From assembly GCA_023262645.1 (NCBI GenBank), contig JALRAA010000015.1, positions 1 to 13,040 on the forward strand: a stretch of DNA of 13,040 nucleotides, in the 5' to 3' direction. The translations under genes were made by a program, and so were the position numbers. Positions 1 through 6,174 of this stretch are shown piece by piece. The stretch's first letter is position 1. The number at the start of each line of letters is the position of its first letter. The DNA comes from Burkholderiaceae bacterium (GTDB taxonomy: Bacteria > Pseudomonadota > Gammaproteobacteria > Burkholderiales > Burkholderiaceae_C). A model generated the notes under the pieces. That model was not told the DNA's origin, ran no database searches, and saw only the letters and a program-made list of their open reading frames with translations.

Positions 1-303
1 CATGTGTCTTTTGCATTCGGTCAGGCCGTGCCGTTGGCCCAAGCTCGCTCCGACGTTGTGGTGCTCGGGCATCAATTGATGGCAGTGGCCAACTCCGTGG
101 CGCTTGCCCGTAAAAGCATGCGGGTGGTGCGCCACAATTTGACATGGGCCGCTCTCTACAACGCGTCATGTGTGCCGTTGGCATTCATGGGGTATTTGCC
201 TGCTTGGTTGGCTGGATTGGGGATGGCATTGAGTTCTGTGGTCGTGGTCATGTATTCGCTGCAGTTGGCGGTCAACCCTCCAAAACAAGTCCTGGCTTCC
301 TGA
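1..303 (+). CDS. ccoI: Copper-exporting P-type ATPase CcoI (FixI), C-terminal fragment
   Basis: Only the last 100 codons are present; the reading frame is open from base 1. The fragment carries the end of the P-type ATPase hinge region (AQARSDVVVL, where related pumps have ..AQA.ADLVLL). It continues into the helix VALARKSMRVVRHNL and the last two membrane helices, which contain the family-typical YN and GLGMALSS segments. In the family CcoI/FixI moves Cu+ across the inner membrane to supply the CuB centre of cbb3 oxidase. The metal-binding N-terminus, the CPC motif and the DKTGT phosphorylation site would lie upstream, outside the window. The assignment to CcoI rather than another CopA-like pump rests mainly on ccoS starting two bases after the stop and on the cco genes that follow. 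Confidence 0.9.
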   Translation, partial: HVSFAFGQAVPLAQARSDVVVLGHQLMAVANSVALARKSMRVVRHNLTWAALYNASCVPLAFMGYLPAWLAGLGMALSSVVVVMYSLQLAVNPPKQVLAS

Positions 304-305
304 CC

Positions 306-443
306 ATGGATGTTTTGTATTTACTTATTCCCTTGTCCGTGGTGCTGGTGCTGCTGATACTCGTGGGGCTTTGGTGGGCCATTCACAGCGGCCAATTCGA
401 ACGTATAGAAGGTGAAGCCGAGCGAATTTTGCGCGAGGATTGA
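306..443 (+). CDS. ccoS: cbb3-type cytochrome oxidase assembly protein CcoS
   Basis: This encodes a 45-residue protein with one membrane helix at about residues 4-24 and a short charged tail (FERIEGEAERILRED). CcoS proteins are about 45-70 residues, start with M-x-(V/I)-L-Y-L-L-I-P, and have a W-A-(I/V)-x-S-G-Q-F-(D/E) segment after the helix; both features are visible here. In Rhodobacter capsulatus CcoS is needed for cofactor insertion into cbb3 oxidase, probably together with the CcoI copper pump. The gene begins two bases after the ccoI stop, so the two are surely co-transcribed. No clear Shine-Dalgarno is seen, which fits translational coupling to ccoI. The stop codon lies inside the predicted Fnr box that controls ccoN. 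Confidence 0.93.
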   Translation: MDVLYLLIPLSVVLVLLILVGLWWAIHSGQFERIEGEAERILRED

Positions 444-453
444 CCTATATCAA
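440..453 (+). promoter_or_regulatory. Fnr (ANR-type) binding site upstream of ccoN
   Basis: The sequence TTGACCTATATCAA matches the Fnr consensus TTGAT-N4-ATCAA at 9 of 10 specified bases. It overlaps the ccoS stop codon. Its centre (446.5) is about 41.5 bp upstream of the start predicted by a -10-like GATACT at 476-481, the standard spacing for Fnr acting as a class II activator. An fnr gene is present in the same window (5362-6078). Activation of ccoNOQP by Fnr/Anr at low oxygen is established in other proteobacteria; its use here is inferred. Confidence 0.85.
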
Positions 454-475
454 AGCCAATCAGCTTGACAGATCT

Positions 476-481
476 GATACT
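476..481 (+). promoter_or_regulatory. Predicted -10 element of the ccoN promoter
   Basis: GATACT matches TATAAT at four of six positions and lies about 22 bp downstream of the Fnr box, giving a predicted transcription start near 488 and a leader of about 20 nt. No -35 element is needed at a class II Fnr promoter. The site is predicted from spacing and is not proven. Confidence 0.55.
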
Positions 482-507
482 GAACCCAGTTCTGTGAAAG
501 GCTTGAC

Positions 508-1935
508 ATGAGTTTGGTTGATAACAATTACAGCGACACGGTGGTCCGACAGTTCTCCATCATGACAGTGGTCTGGGGTGTCGTTGGAATGCTGGTGGGC
601 TTGCTGATCGCCGCCCAATTGGCATGGCCCGAATTGAATTTCGGCATCCCTTGGTTGAGTTACGGGCGATTACGCCCTTTGCATACCAACGCGGTGATAT
701 TTGCATTTGGCGGCTGTGCATTGTTTGCCACCAGCTACTACGTGGTGCAACGCACAGGGCAAACCCGTTTGTTCGCACCGAAGTTAGCTGCATTTACTTT
801 TTGGGGATGGCAGGCTGTGATCGTTGCGGCTGCCATCAGTTTGCCGTTGGGGTACACCAGTGGCAAAGAATATGCTGAATTGGAGTGGCCAATCGATATT
901 CTGATCACCTTGGTTTGGGTGTCTTATGCCGTGGTGTTTTTCGGCACTGTGGTCAAGCGCAAGGTCTCACATATCTACGTTGCCAATTGGTTTTATGCTG
1001 CATTCATTTTGACCGTGGCTGTTTTGCATTTGGTGAACAGTGCGGCAGTGCCTGCAGGGTGGATGAAGTCATATTCCGCTTACGCTGGCGTGCAAGACGC
1101 CATGGTGCAATGGTGGTATGGGCACAATGCGGTCGGTTTTTTCTTGACGGCTGGATTTTTGGGGATGATGTATTACTTCATTCCGAAACAAGCGGGGCGT
1201 CCGGTGTATTCATACCGGTTATCTATCGTTCACTTTTGGGCATTGATATTCACCTACATGTGGGCAGGCCCGCACCACTTGCATTACACCGCATTACCTG
1301 ATTGGACCCAATCACTTGGCATGGTGTTTTCGTTGATATTGCTCGCGCCCAGTTGGGGCGGCATGATCAACGGCATCATGACGCTGTCAGGGGCCTGGCA
1401 CAAACTGCGTGAAGACCCGGTGTTGCGATTCATGATCGTGTCTTTGTCCTTTTATGGCATGAGCACTTTTGAAGGCCCGATGATGTCTATCAAGACAGTC
1501 AATGCGCTCAGCCATTACACCGACTGGACCGTGGGACATGTCCATTCAGGGGCGCTCGGTTGGGTCGGTTTGGTGTCCATGGGTGCCATGTATTTCCTGA
1601 TACCCAGACTCTTCGGACAGAAAAAAATGCACAGTGTGTCGGCGATTGAATGGCATTTCTGGCTGGCAACAGTTGGCATTGTGTTGTACATCGCCGCTAT
1701 GTGGATCGCCGGTGTCATGCAAGGTTTGATGTGGCGTTCCATCAATGAAGACGGCACACTGACCTATACCTTTGTTGAAAGTGTGAAAGCGACTTATCCG
1801 TATTACGTGGTGCGTGTTTTAGGCGGAGCCTTGTATTTGGGCGGTATGTTGATCATGTTGTGGAATGTGTTGATGACTGCCTTCAAAGGGCAGGTCCAGC
1901 CAGTACCTATTCCTACCGTTGTGGCGCATGCCTGA
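508..1935 (+). CDS. ccoN: cbb3-type cytochrome c oxidase subunit I (CcoN)
   Basis: CcoN is the catalytic haem-copper subunit, reducing O2 to water and pumping protons in the inner membrane. The 475-residue length is normal and the protein is a bundle of about 12 membrane helices. The key residues are visible by comparison with Pseudomonas stutzeri CcoN. H59 and H346 fit the low-spin haem b ligands. H344 fits the haem b3 ligand. H206, H256 and H257 fit the CuB ligands. Y250 fits the Tyr cross-linked to the first CuB His, and E322 sits in the conserved FEGP segment. The ATG at 508 is preceded by an AAAGG-like ribosome site. This is the first gene of ccoNOQP, and an Fnr box lies about 55 bp upstream of the start. 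Confidence 0.98.
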   Translation: MSLVDNNYSDTVVRQFSIMTVVWGVVGMLVGLLIAAQLAWPELNFGIPWLSYGRLRPLHTNAVIFAFGGCALFATSYYVVQRTGQTRLFAPKLAAFTFWGWQAVIVAAAISLPLGYTSGKEYAELEWPIDILITLVWVSYAVVFFGTVVKRKVSHIYVANWFYAAFILTVAVLHLVNSAAVPAGWMKSYSAYAGVQDAMVQWWYGHNAVGFFLTAGFLGMMYYFIPKQAGRPVYSYRLSIVHFWALIFTYMWAGPHHLHYTALPDWTQSLGMVFSLILLAPSWGGMINGIMTLSGAWHKLREDPVLRFMIVSLSFYGMSTFEGPMMSIKTVNALSHYTDWTVGHVHSGALGWVGLVSMGAMYFLIPRLFGQKKMHSVSAIEWHFWLATVGIVLYIAAMWIAGVMQGLMWRSINEDGTLTYTFVESVKATYPYYVVRVLGGALYLGGMLIMLWNVLMTAFKGQVQPVPIPTVVAHA

Positions 1936-1945
1936 GGAGAATCAC

Positions 1946-2563
1946 ATGTCTGACATGAAATCGTTTAACCACGAGAAAATTGAAACACATAGCTTCTTGA
2001 TGGTCGTGCTCATCGTGCTGGTCATTGCCATTGGCGGACTGGTGGAAATCGTCCCTTTGTTTTTTCAAAAATCCACCATGCAACCCTTGGACGGCGTGGT
2101 TCCGTTGAATGCACTGCAGTTGGCCGGTCGCGATATATATGTGCGTGAAGGTTGCTACAACTGCCATTCGCAAATGATTCGACCCTTTCGCTCGGAGACC
2201 TTGCGCTATGGCCATTATTCGGTTGCCGGTGAATTTGTCTATGACCACCCGTTTCAATGGGGCAGCAAACGTACCGGACCAGACCTGCACCGTGTGGGGG
2301 GTAAATACAGCGACGATTGGCATCAAGCACACCTGATCAACCCTCGCGATTTGGTGCCCGAATCCAACATGCCCGCATATCCTTGGTTGGAGAAAAATGT
2401 GGTGGATGCCAATGCCATGCCGAATCACTTAAGAGCGTTGCGTGCCGTGGGTGTGCCCTACAGCGATGACGAGATTGCCAAAGCAGCCGAGGATGTACGG
2501 GATAAAACAGAGTTAACTGCGCTGATTGCGTATTTGCAGTCCCTGGGCCGCGCACTCAAATAA
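1946..2563 (+). CDS. ccoO: cbb3-type cytochrome c oxidase subunit II (CcoO), monohaem cytochrome c
   Basis: CcoO passes electrons from CcoP towards the CcoN haems. The protein has 205 residues. One N-terminal membrane anchor spans about residues 17-40, followed by a periplasmic cytochrome c domain with one haem-binding site, CYNCH at 70-74. M142 in SNMPAYPW is the likely sixth haem ligand. The motif CYNCHSQMIRPF is highly characteristic of CcoO/FixO. The ATG at 1946 is chosen because AGGAGA (1935-1940) precedes it at good spacing and the protein then starts just before the membrane anchor. A possible upstream start inside ccoN has no such site. The gene follows ccoN by 10 bases. Confidence 0.98.
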   Translation: MSDMKSFNHEKIETHSFLMVVLIVLVIAIGGLVEIVPLFFQKSTMQPLDGVVPLNALQLAGRDIYVREGCYNCHSQMIRPFRSETLRYGHYSVAGEFVYDHPFQWGSKRTGPDLHRVGGKYSDDWHQAHLINPRDLVPESNMPAYPWLEKNVVDANAMPNHLRALRAVGVPYSDDEIAKAAEDVRDKTELTALIAYLQSLGRALK

Positions 2564-2572
2564 GGAACAACC

Positions 2573-2713
2573 ATGGACAACACCATTTTTTTGCGCGTCG
2601 CTGTCACGGTGCTGAGTTTTTTCTTATTCATCGGTATCGTCTGGTGGACGGTCGATCGCCGAAAAACACGCCAGTTTGAGGAAGCCTCCCGTCTGCCTTT
2701 TTTGGATGAGTAA
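2573..2713 (+). CDS. ccoQ: cbb3-type cytochrome oxidase subunit IV (CcoQ)
   Basis: This is a 46-residue protein with one membrane helix (about residues 8-26) and a cytoplasmic tail rich in charged residues (VDRRKTRQFEEASRLPF). That tail is typical of CcoQ, where the R-x-F-x-E-A-A/S-x-L-P-F pattern recurs. CcoQ stabilises the association of CcoP with the CcoNO core and is not needed for catalysis. The gene lies between ccoO and ccoP with gaps of 9 and 8 bases. A clear ribosome site AAGGAA (2562-2567) overlaps the ccoO stop, confirming the ATG at 2573. The short length hides it from ORF filters, but position, size and motif agree. Confidence 0.93.
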   Translation: MDNTIFLRVAVTVLSFFLFIGIVWWTVDRRKTRQFEEASRLPFLDE

Positions 2714-2721
2714 GGATTGTC

Positions 2722-3636
2722 ATGAGTGATTTCACCAGTTCGTTTTGGTCTACATACATCTCAGTTATCAGTGTGCTCGGCATCATTGCCTGCTTGGTGT
2801 TGTTGTGGTTGACCGCACGCAAAAAATCCATCGGCCATGCTGACAACACCACCGGACATGTCTGGGACGAAGATTTGCGCGAAATGAACAACCCCTTACC
2901 GCTGTGGTGGGTTGGACTGTTTGTATTGAGTGTGATTTTTGGGCTGTGTTATTTGTGGCTGTTTCCGGGCCTTGGCAATTACAAAGGCAGCAAGTCTTGG
3001 TCTTCTCAAGCAGAGTACACCACTGAAATGGTGGATGCAGAAAAAGCTGTGGCACCTTTGTATGCGGCATTTGATGCCTTGCCTGTCGAGCAATTACCTC
3101 GTGACTCCAAGGCCATGGCGATAGGTGAGCGCTTGTTCATGAACAACTGTGCGCAATGCCATGGTTCCGATGCCCAAGGTTCAAAAGGATTCCCTAATTT
3201 GACAGACGGTGATTGGTTGTATGGTGGTGATCCGGTCACGATCAAGGCCAGTATCACCAATGGTCGACAAGGTGTGATGCCCTCTATGGCGCAGGCCGTG
3301 GGTAGTCCCCAAGAAATATCAGAAGTCGCGCATTACGTTTTGAGCCTCTCCGGCAGCCCGCACGATTCCTTGAAAGCAGCCACCGGCAAGTCCAAATTCA
3401 CCGTCTGCAGTTCTTGCCATGGCATGGATGGCAAAGGCAATCAGGCCATAGGCGCACCCAACTTGACCGATAAAACCTGGTTACATGGCTGGGGTGAACA
3501 AGCCATTGTGAACATGGTGAACAACGGCAAGGTCAATGTCATGCCGGCACAAAAAGACCGACTCAGCAGTTCTCAAATCCATGTGCTGACGGGTTATGTG
3601 TGGTCCCTGTCGCACCCAACCTCATCTGTGAATTGA
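2722..3636 (+). CDS. ccoP: cbb3-type cytochrome c oxidase subunit III (CcoP), dihaem cytochrome c
   Basis: CcoP accepts electrons from soluble or membrane cytochromes c and passes them to CcoO. The 304-residue length is typical. Two N-terminal membrane helices (about 10-31 and 61-82) frame the conserved segment HVWDEDLREMNNPLP-WW of the FixP N-terminal domain. Two periplasmic cytochrome c domains follow, with haem sites CAQCH at 143-147 and CSSCH at 229-233. The probable Met ligands are M186 (GVMPSM) and M274 (NVMPAQ). The two-helix form is the one known from gamma- and betaproteobacteria. The ribosome site AAGGA (2712-2716) overlaps the ccoQ stop. The 3' end overlaps or abuts ccoG. Confidence 0.98.
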   Translation: MSDFTSSFWSTYISVISVLGIIACLVLLWLTARKKSIGHADNTTGHVWDEDLREMNNPLPLWWVGLFVLSVIFGLCYLWLFPGLGNYKGSKSWSSQAEYTTEMVDAEKAVAPLYAAFDALPVEQLPRDSKAMAIGERLFMNNCAQCHGSDAQGSKGFPNLTDGDWLYGGDPVTIKASITNGRQGVMPSMAQAVGSPQEISEVAHYVLSLSGSPHDSLKAATGKSKFTVCSSCHGMDGKGNQAIGAPNLTDKTWLHGWGEQAIVNMVNNGKVNVMPAQKDRLSSSQIHVLTGYVWSLSHPTSSVN

Positions 3637-5069
3637 CTTTGAACTCGAGAGACACTTCTTCTACAGTCATTCCCATACAGAAAGCAGATGATGCCCATTC
3701 ATCTGAATTTCTGTATGCATCCATGCCGAAAATTTATCCGCGTACCGTGCAAGGTTTATTTGCGCGTTGGCGTTGGTTGGGTGTGGTCATCACGCAGTTG
3801 GTGTTTTACGGCTTGCCATGGTTGGAATGGGGACAGCGTCAGGTGGTGCTGTTTGACTTGGGAGCCAGACGCTTTTATATCTTTGGGCTGGTGCTTTACC
3901 CACAAGACTTTATTTATCTGACTGGCTTGTTGGTGGTCAGCGCCTTGTCTTTGTTTTTATTCACAGCGGTGGCGGGGCGCTTATGGTGTGGTTACGCCTG
4001 TCCGCAAACGGTCTACAGTGAATTGTTCATGTGGATAGAGCGCAAGGTAGAAGGCGATCGAAGTGCACGCATGCGTTTGGACGCTGGCGACATGTCATTG
4101 GAAAAGTTGGTCAAAAAAACCTATAAGCACACCATTTGGCTCGGCTTGTCTATTTGGACTGGCTTTACGTTTGTAGGCTATTTCACACCGATCCGTGAAT
4201 TAGGCATGGAATTTTTTCAAACACGCATGGGTTCATGGGAAGTTTTTTGGGTGTTTTTTTATGGTTTTGCCACTTATGGAAATGCGGGATTCATGCGTGA
4301 GCAAGTATGCAAATACATGTGCCCGTATGCGCGATTTCAAAGCGCCATGTTTGACCGTGACACATTGATCGTGACCTATGACGAAAGGCGTGGCGAGCCA
4401 CGCGGCAGTCGGTCACGCCATGTTGCATTAGCAGTCACTGGATTAGGCGCTTGTGTGGATTGCGATTTGTGTGTGCATGTGTGTCCGACGGGCATAGACA
4501 TTCGACAGGGTTTGCAGTATGAGTGCATTGGATGCGCTGCATGTGTGGACGTCTGTGATGGTGTCATGGAAAAAATGGGCTATGACACAGGATTGATTCG
4601 TTATGCCACCCAAAATGCCATGCAAAACGGCTGGACCAAATCGCAAATGTGGCGCAGAATTTTCCGTCCCCGTGTTTTGATATATACAGGGGTGTTATGG
4701 ACCTTGATTCTGACGCTGGGTCTGAGTTTGTGGTTGCGTATGCCGCTCAAAGTGGATGTGATTCGTGACAGGGGAATGCCGCGTATCACGCAGCAAGGTG
4801 AAGTTGAGAATGTCTATCGTTTGCAAATCATGAACGCCACAGAAGAGAAACAAGGGCTCCACATACAAGTTCGAGGGTTAGATGGCATGGCTATTTATGC
4901 CAGTGACGAATTGAGCGTCGACGCCGCACAATCTCGTTGGATGCCCGTGCGGGTCGGTGTTTCCTACGAGCAATTGACACCGGGTTCACATCCTGTTTGG
5001 TTTGATGTGTCAAATGATGATGGCAGTTTGCATGTGACTGAAAAAGCAGTTTTTTTGGTGCCACGCTAG
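3633..5069 (+). CDS. ccoG: cbb3 oxidase accessory protein CcoG (FixG/RdxA), ferredoxin-like membrane protein
   Basis: CcoG is an inner-membrane Fe-S protein; work in Rhodobacter indicates it reduces Cu2+ so that Cu+ can be delivered to cbb3 oxidase. Numbering is from the start given. A conserved segment KIYPR-TVQG-F lies at 33-42, followed by membrane helices, RLWCGYACPQ with C119/C123, and VCKYMCPYARFQ with C226/C230. The [4Fe-4S] motifs follow: C274-C277-C280-C284-P and C298-C301-C304-C308. A further membrane helix at about 346-368 leads to the periplasmic Ig-like FixG C-terminal domain. The start is uncertain. ATG 3723 would cut into the conserved N-terminus (FLYASMPKIYPR). TTG 3633, overlapping the ccoP stop as TTGA, or TTG 3639, or GTG 3600 inside ccoP are the alternatives. 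None has a strong ribosome site. Confidence 0.95.
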   Translation: MTLNSRDTSSTVIPIQKADDAHSSEFLYASMPKIYPRTVQGLFARWRWLGVVITQLVFYGLPWLEWGQRQVVLFDLGARRFYIFGLVLYPQDFIYLTGLLVVSALSLFLFTAVAGRLWCGYACPQTVYSELFMWIERKVEGDRSARMRLDAGDMSLEKLVKKTYKHTIWLGLSIWTGFTFVGYFTPIRELGMEFFQTRMGSWEVFWVFFYGFATYGNAGFMREQVCKYMCPYARFQSAMFDRDTLIVTYDERRGEPRGSRSRHVALAVTGLGACVDCDLCVHVCPTGIDIRQGLQYECIGCAACVDVCDGVMEKMGYDTGLIRYATQNAMQNGWTKSQMWRRIFRPRVLIYTGVLWTLILTLGLSLWLRMPLKVDVIRDRGMPRITQQGEVENVYRLQIMNATEEKQGLHIQVRGLDGMAIYASDELSVDAAQSRWMPVRVGVSYEQLTPGSHPVWFDVSNDDGSLHVTEKAVFLVPR

Positions 5070-5089
5070 TACGAATGAGAGGAAATGAA

Positions 5090-5344
5090 ATGTCTGCAAA
5101 TACCACGTTAATTAGCCAGCCTTGGTGGCGTTATGGCCATGTTTGGTTGGTGGTGTCTGGCCCGTTATTGGTGGTAGTGGCAAGCGTTGTGTCGGCCTTG
5201 TTTGCGTTTCAAGGCAACGACATCGATTTCAAGAAAGATGCTGAGCAAGTCAAATCCCAAATTGACCAAGCACCCGCTCACCAAAAACAAGCGATGACAC
5301 CTGCTATTCAGGGAAGAAACCACGCCGCGTCGGTGACACCGTGA
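5090..5344 (+). CDS. ccoH: CcoH/FixH-like small membrane protein
   Basis: This encodes 84 residues. An N-terminal PWWRYGHVWLVVSGP segment begins the single membrane helix (to about residue 40), a pattern usual in short betaproteobacterial FixH/CcoH proteins. After the helix come only about 45 polar, charged residues. This is much shorter than the roughly 150-residue CcoH of alpha- and gammaproteobacteria. CcoH contacts CcoN and is needed for cbb3 stability in Rhodobacter; the same job here is inferred mostly from position, 20 bases after ccoG. The ATG at 5090 is preferred because the purine-rich AGAGGAAA (5078-5085) precedes it; the ATG at 5075 has no such site. It is the last gene of the cco cluster and converges on fnr with 17 bases between the stops. 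Confidence 0.75.
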   Translation: MSANTTLISQPWWRYGHVWLVVSGPLLVVVASVVSALFAFQGNDIDFKKDAEQVKSQIDQAPAHQKQAMTPAIQGRNHAASVTP

Positions 5345-5361
5345 AATACTGAAAGGGGAAA

Positions 5362-6078
5362 TTAACAAGCCGGTGCGTTGACCAGTTCTTTGAGCGTTTC
5401 TGGTTTGAGGATACGCAGATTTTTTTGCTTCACTTCCAGCACACCGTCGTCGACCAGTTTAGAAAATGTGCGGCTGACAGTTTCTATCTTCAGGCCCAAA
5501 TAGCTGCCAATTTCTTCTCGGGTCATGCGCAGCACCAATTCTGAGCGGGAGAATCCTCGGGCATGCAATCGCGTGGTCAAGTTCAACAGAAAAGCGGCCA
5601 GTCGTTCTTCGGCCCGCATACTGCCCAGCATCATCATGACACCATGTTCTCGGACGATTTCACGGCTCATGATTTTGTGCACATGGTGCTGCAACGCATT
5701 GACTTCGCGTGACAGCTCTTCAATTTTTTCAAACGGCATCACACACACTTCGGCATTTTCCAGTGCCACTGCATCGCAAGTATGGTGGTCGCTGACAATG
5801 CCGTCTAAGCCCATGATTTCGCCGGCCATTTGAAAGCCCGTGACTTGCTCTCTGCCATCTTCAAGCGTCACACTGGTTTTGAAAAAACCGGTGCGGATAG
5901 CAAACAAAGAGTGGAAAGATTCACCGTTGTGATACAGGGACTCGCCTCGTTGGACTTTGCGGCGGGCTCCAACCAACGTGTCGATGCGGTCTAGATCAGC
6001 AGCGCTCAAGTCGACAGGCATGCACAGTTCGCGCAAATTGCAGTTAGAACATGCGACTTTGAAAGTCTGAGGGTTCAT
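5362..6078 (-). CDS. fnr: Oxygen-sensing transcriptional regulator Fnr (Anr/Btr type)
   Basis: This is a CRP/FNR-family activator of 238 residues that senses O2 through a [4Fe-4S] cluster. C10, C13, C19 and C112 match the four cluster ligands of E. coli Fnr (C20, C23, C29, C122) with identical spacing (x2, x5, x92). A beta-roll sensor domain spans about 25-120, the dimer helix lies near 128-155, and the DNA-binding helix-turn-helix is at about 186-206. The recognition helix carries E199, S202 and R203, equivalent to E. coli E209, S212 and R213, which read TTGAT half-sites. This fits the two Fnr-like boxes in the window, ahead of ccoN and ahead of hemN. Extra cysteines are C101 and the C-terminal C238. 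No good ribosome site precedes the ATG. Confidence 0.96.
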   Translation of the reverse strand: MNPQTFKVACSNCNLRELCMPVDLSAADLDRIDTLVGARRKVQRGESLYHNGESFHSLFAIRTGFFKTSVTLEDGREQVTGFQMAGEIMGLDGIVSDHHTCDAVALENAEVCVMPFEKIEELSREVNALQHHVHKIMSREIVREHGVMMMLGSMRAEERLAAFLLNLTTRLHARGFSRSELVLRMTREEIGSYLGLKIETVSRTFSKLVDDGVLEVKQKNLRILKPETLKELVNAPAC

Positions 6079-6117
6079 GGCTGGGCAATGGTTTTGTGGT
6101 GTTTATAAAAACATTTT

Positions 6118-6131
6118 TTGACATAGCTCAA
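6118..6131. promoter_or_regulatory. Second Fnr-like box, between fnr and hemN
   Basis: TTGACATAGCTCAA matches TTGAT-N4-ATCAA at 8 of 10 bases and is symmetric in its outer bases. It lies 39 bp beyond the fnr start on one side and 43 bp before the hemN ATG on the other. The centre (6124.5) would put a class II start for hemN near 6166, very close to the ATG at 6175. On the fnr side a -10-like TATAAA (minus strand, 6102-6107) would leave the box over the -35 region, a position suited to repression. Which gene it controls cannot be settled by reading. Confidence 0.6.
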
Positions 6132-6150
6132 TACAAACCCTTTGAGCTAT
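6123..6150. repeat. Perfect 9-bp inverted repeat in the fnr-hemN intergenic region
   Basis: ATAGCTCAA (6123-6131) and TTGAGCTAT (6142-6150) are perfect inverted repeats separated by 10 bp. The left arm is also the right part of the Fnr-like box. If transcribed it would form a 9-bp hairpin just upstream of hemN. No T-run follows, so it does not look like a terminator. It may be a second operator or an mRNA structure. Confidence 0.7.
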
Positions 6151-6174
6151 AGGCACATTATGGGTGCTAACACC

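Noticed and set aside
1913..2428. 171-codon open frame on the minus strand across ccoO
   Set aside because: It lies wholly opposite ccoO, whose haem motif, membrane anchor and ribosome site are clear. The product has no recognisable features.
5329..5364. Possible two-way terminator between ccoH and fnr (CGGTGACACCG)
   Set aside because: The palindrome leaves at most a 3-bp stem with a usable loop and has no T-run on either side.
6142..6174. TTG (6142) or ATG (6160) as the hemN start
   Set aside because: The extension falls in the inverted repeat and has no weight in the family. MNTN at 6175 matches usual HemN N-termini and has a GGGTG upstream.
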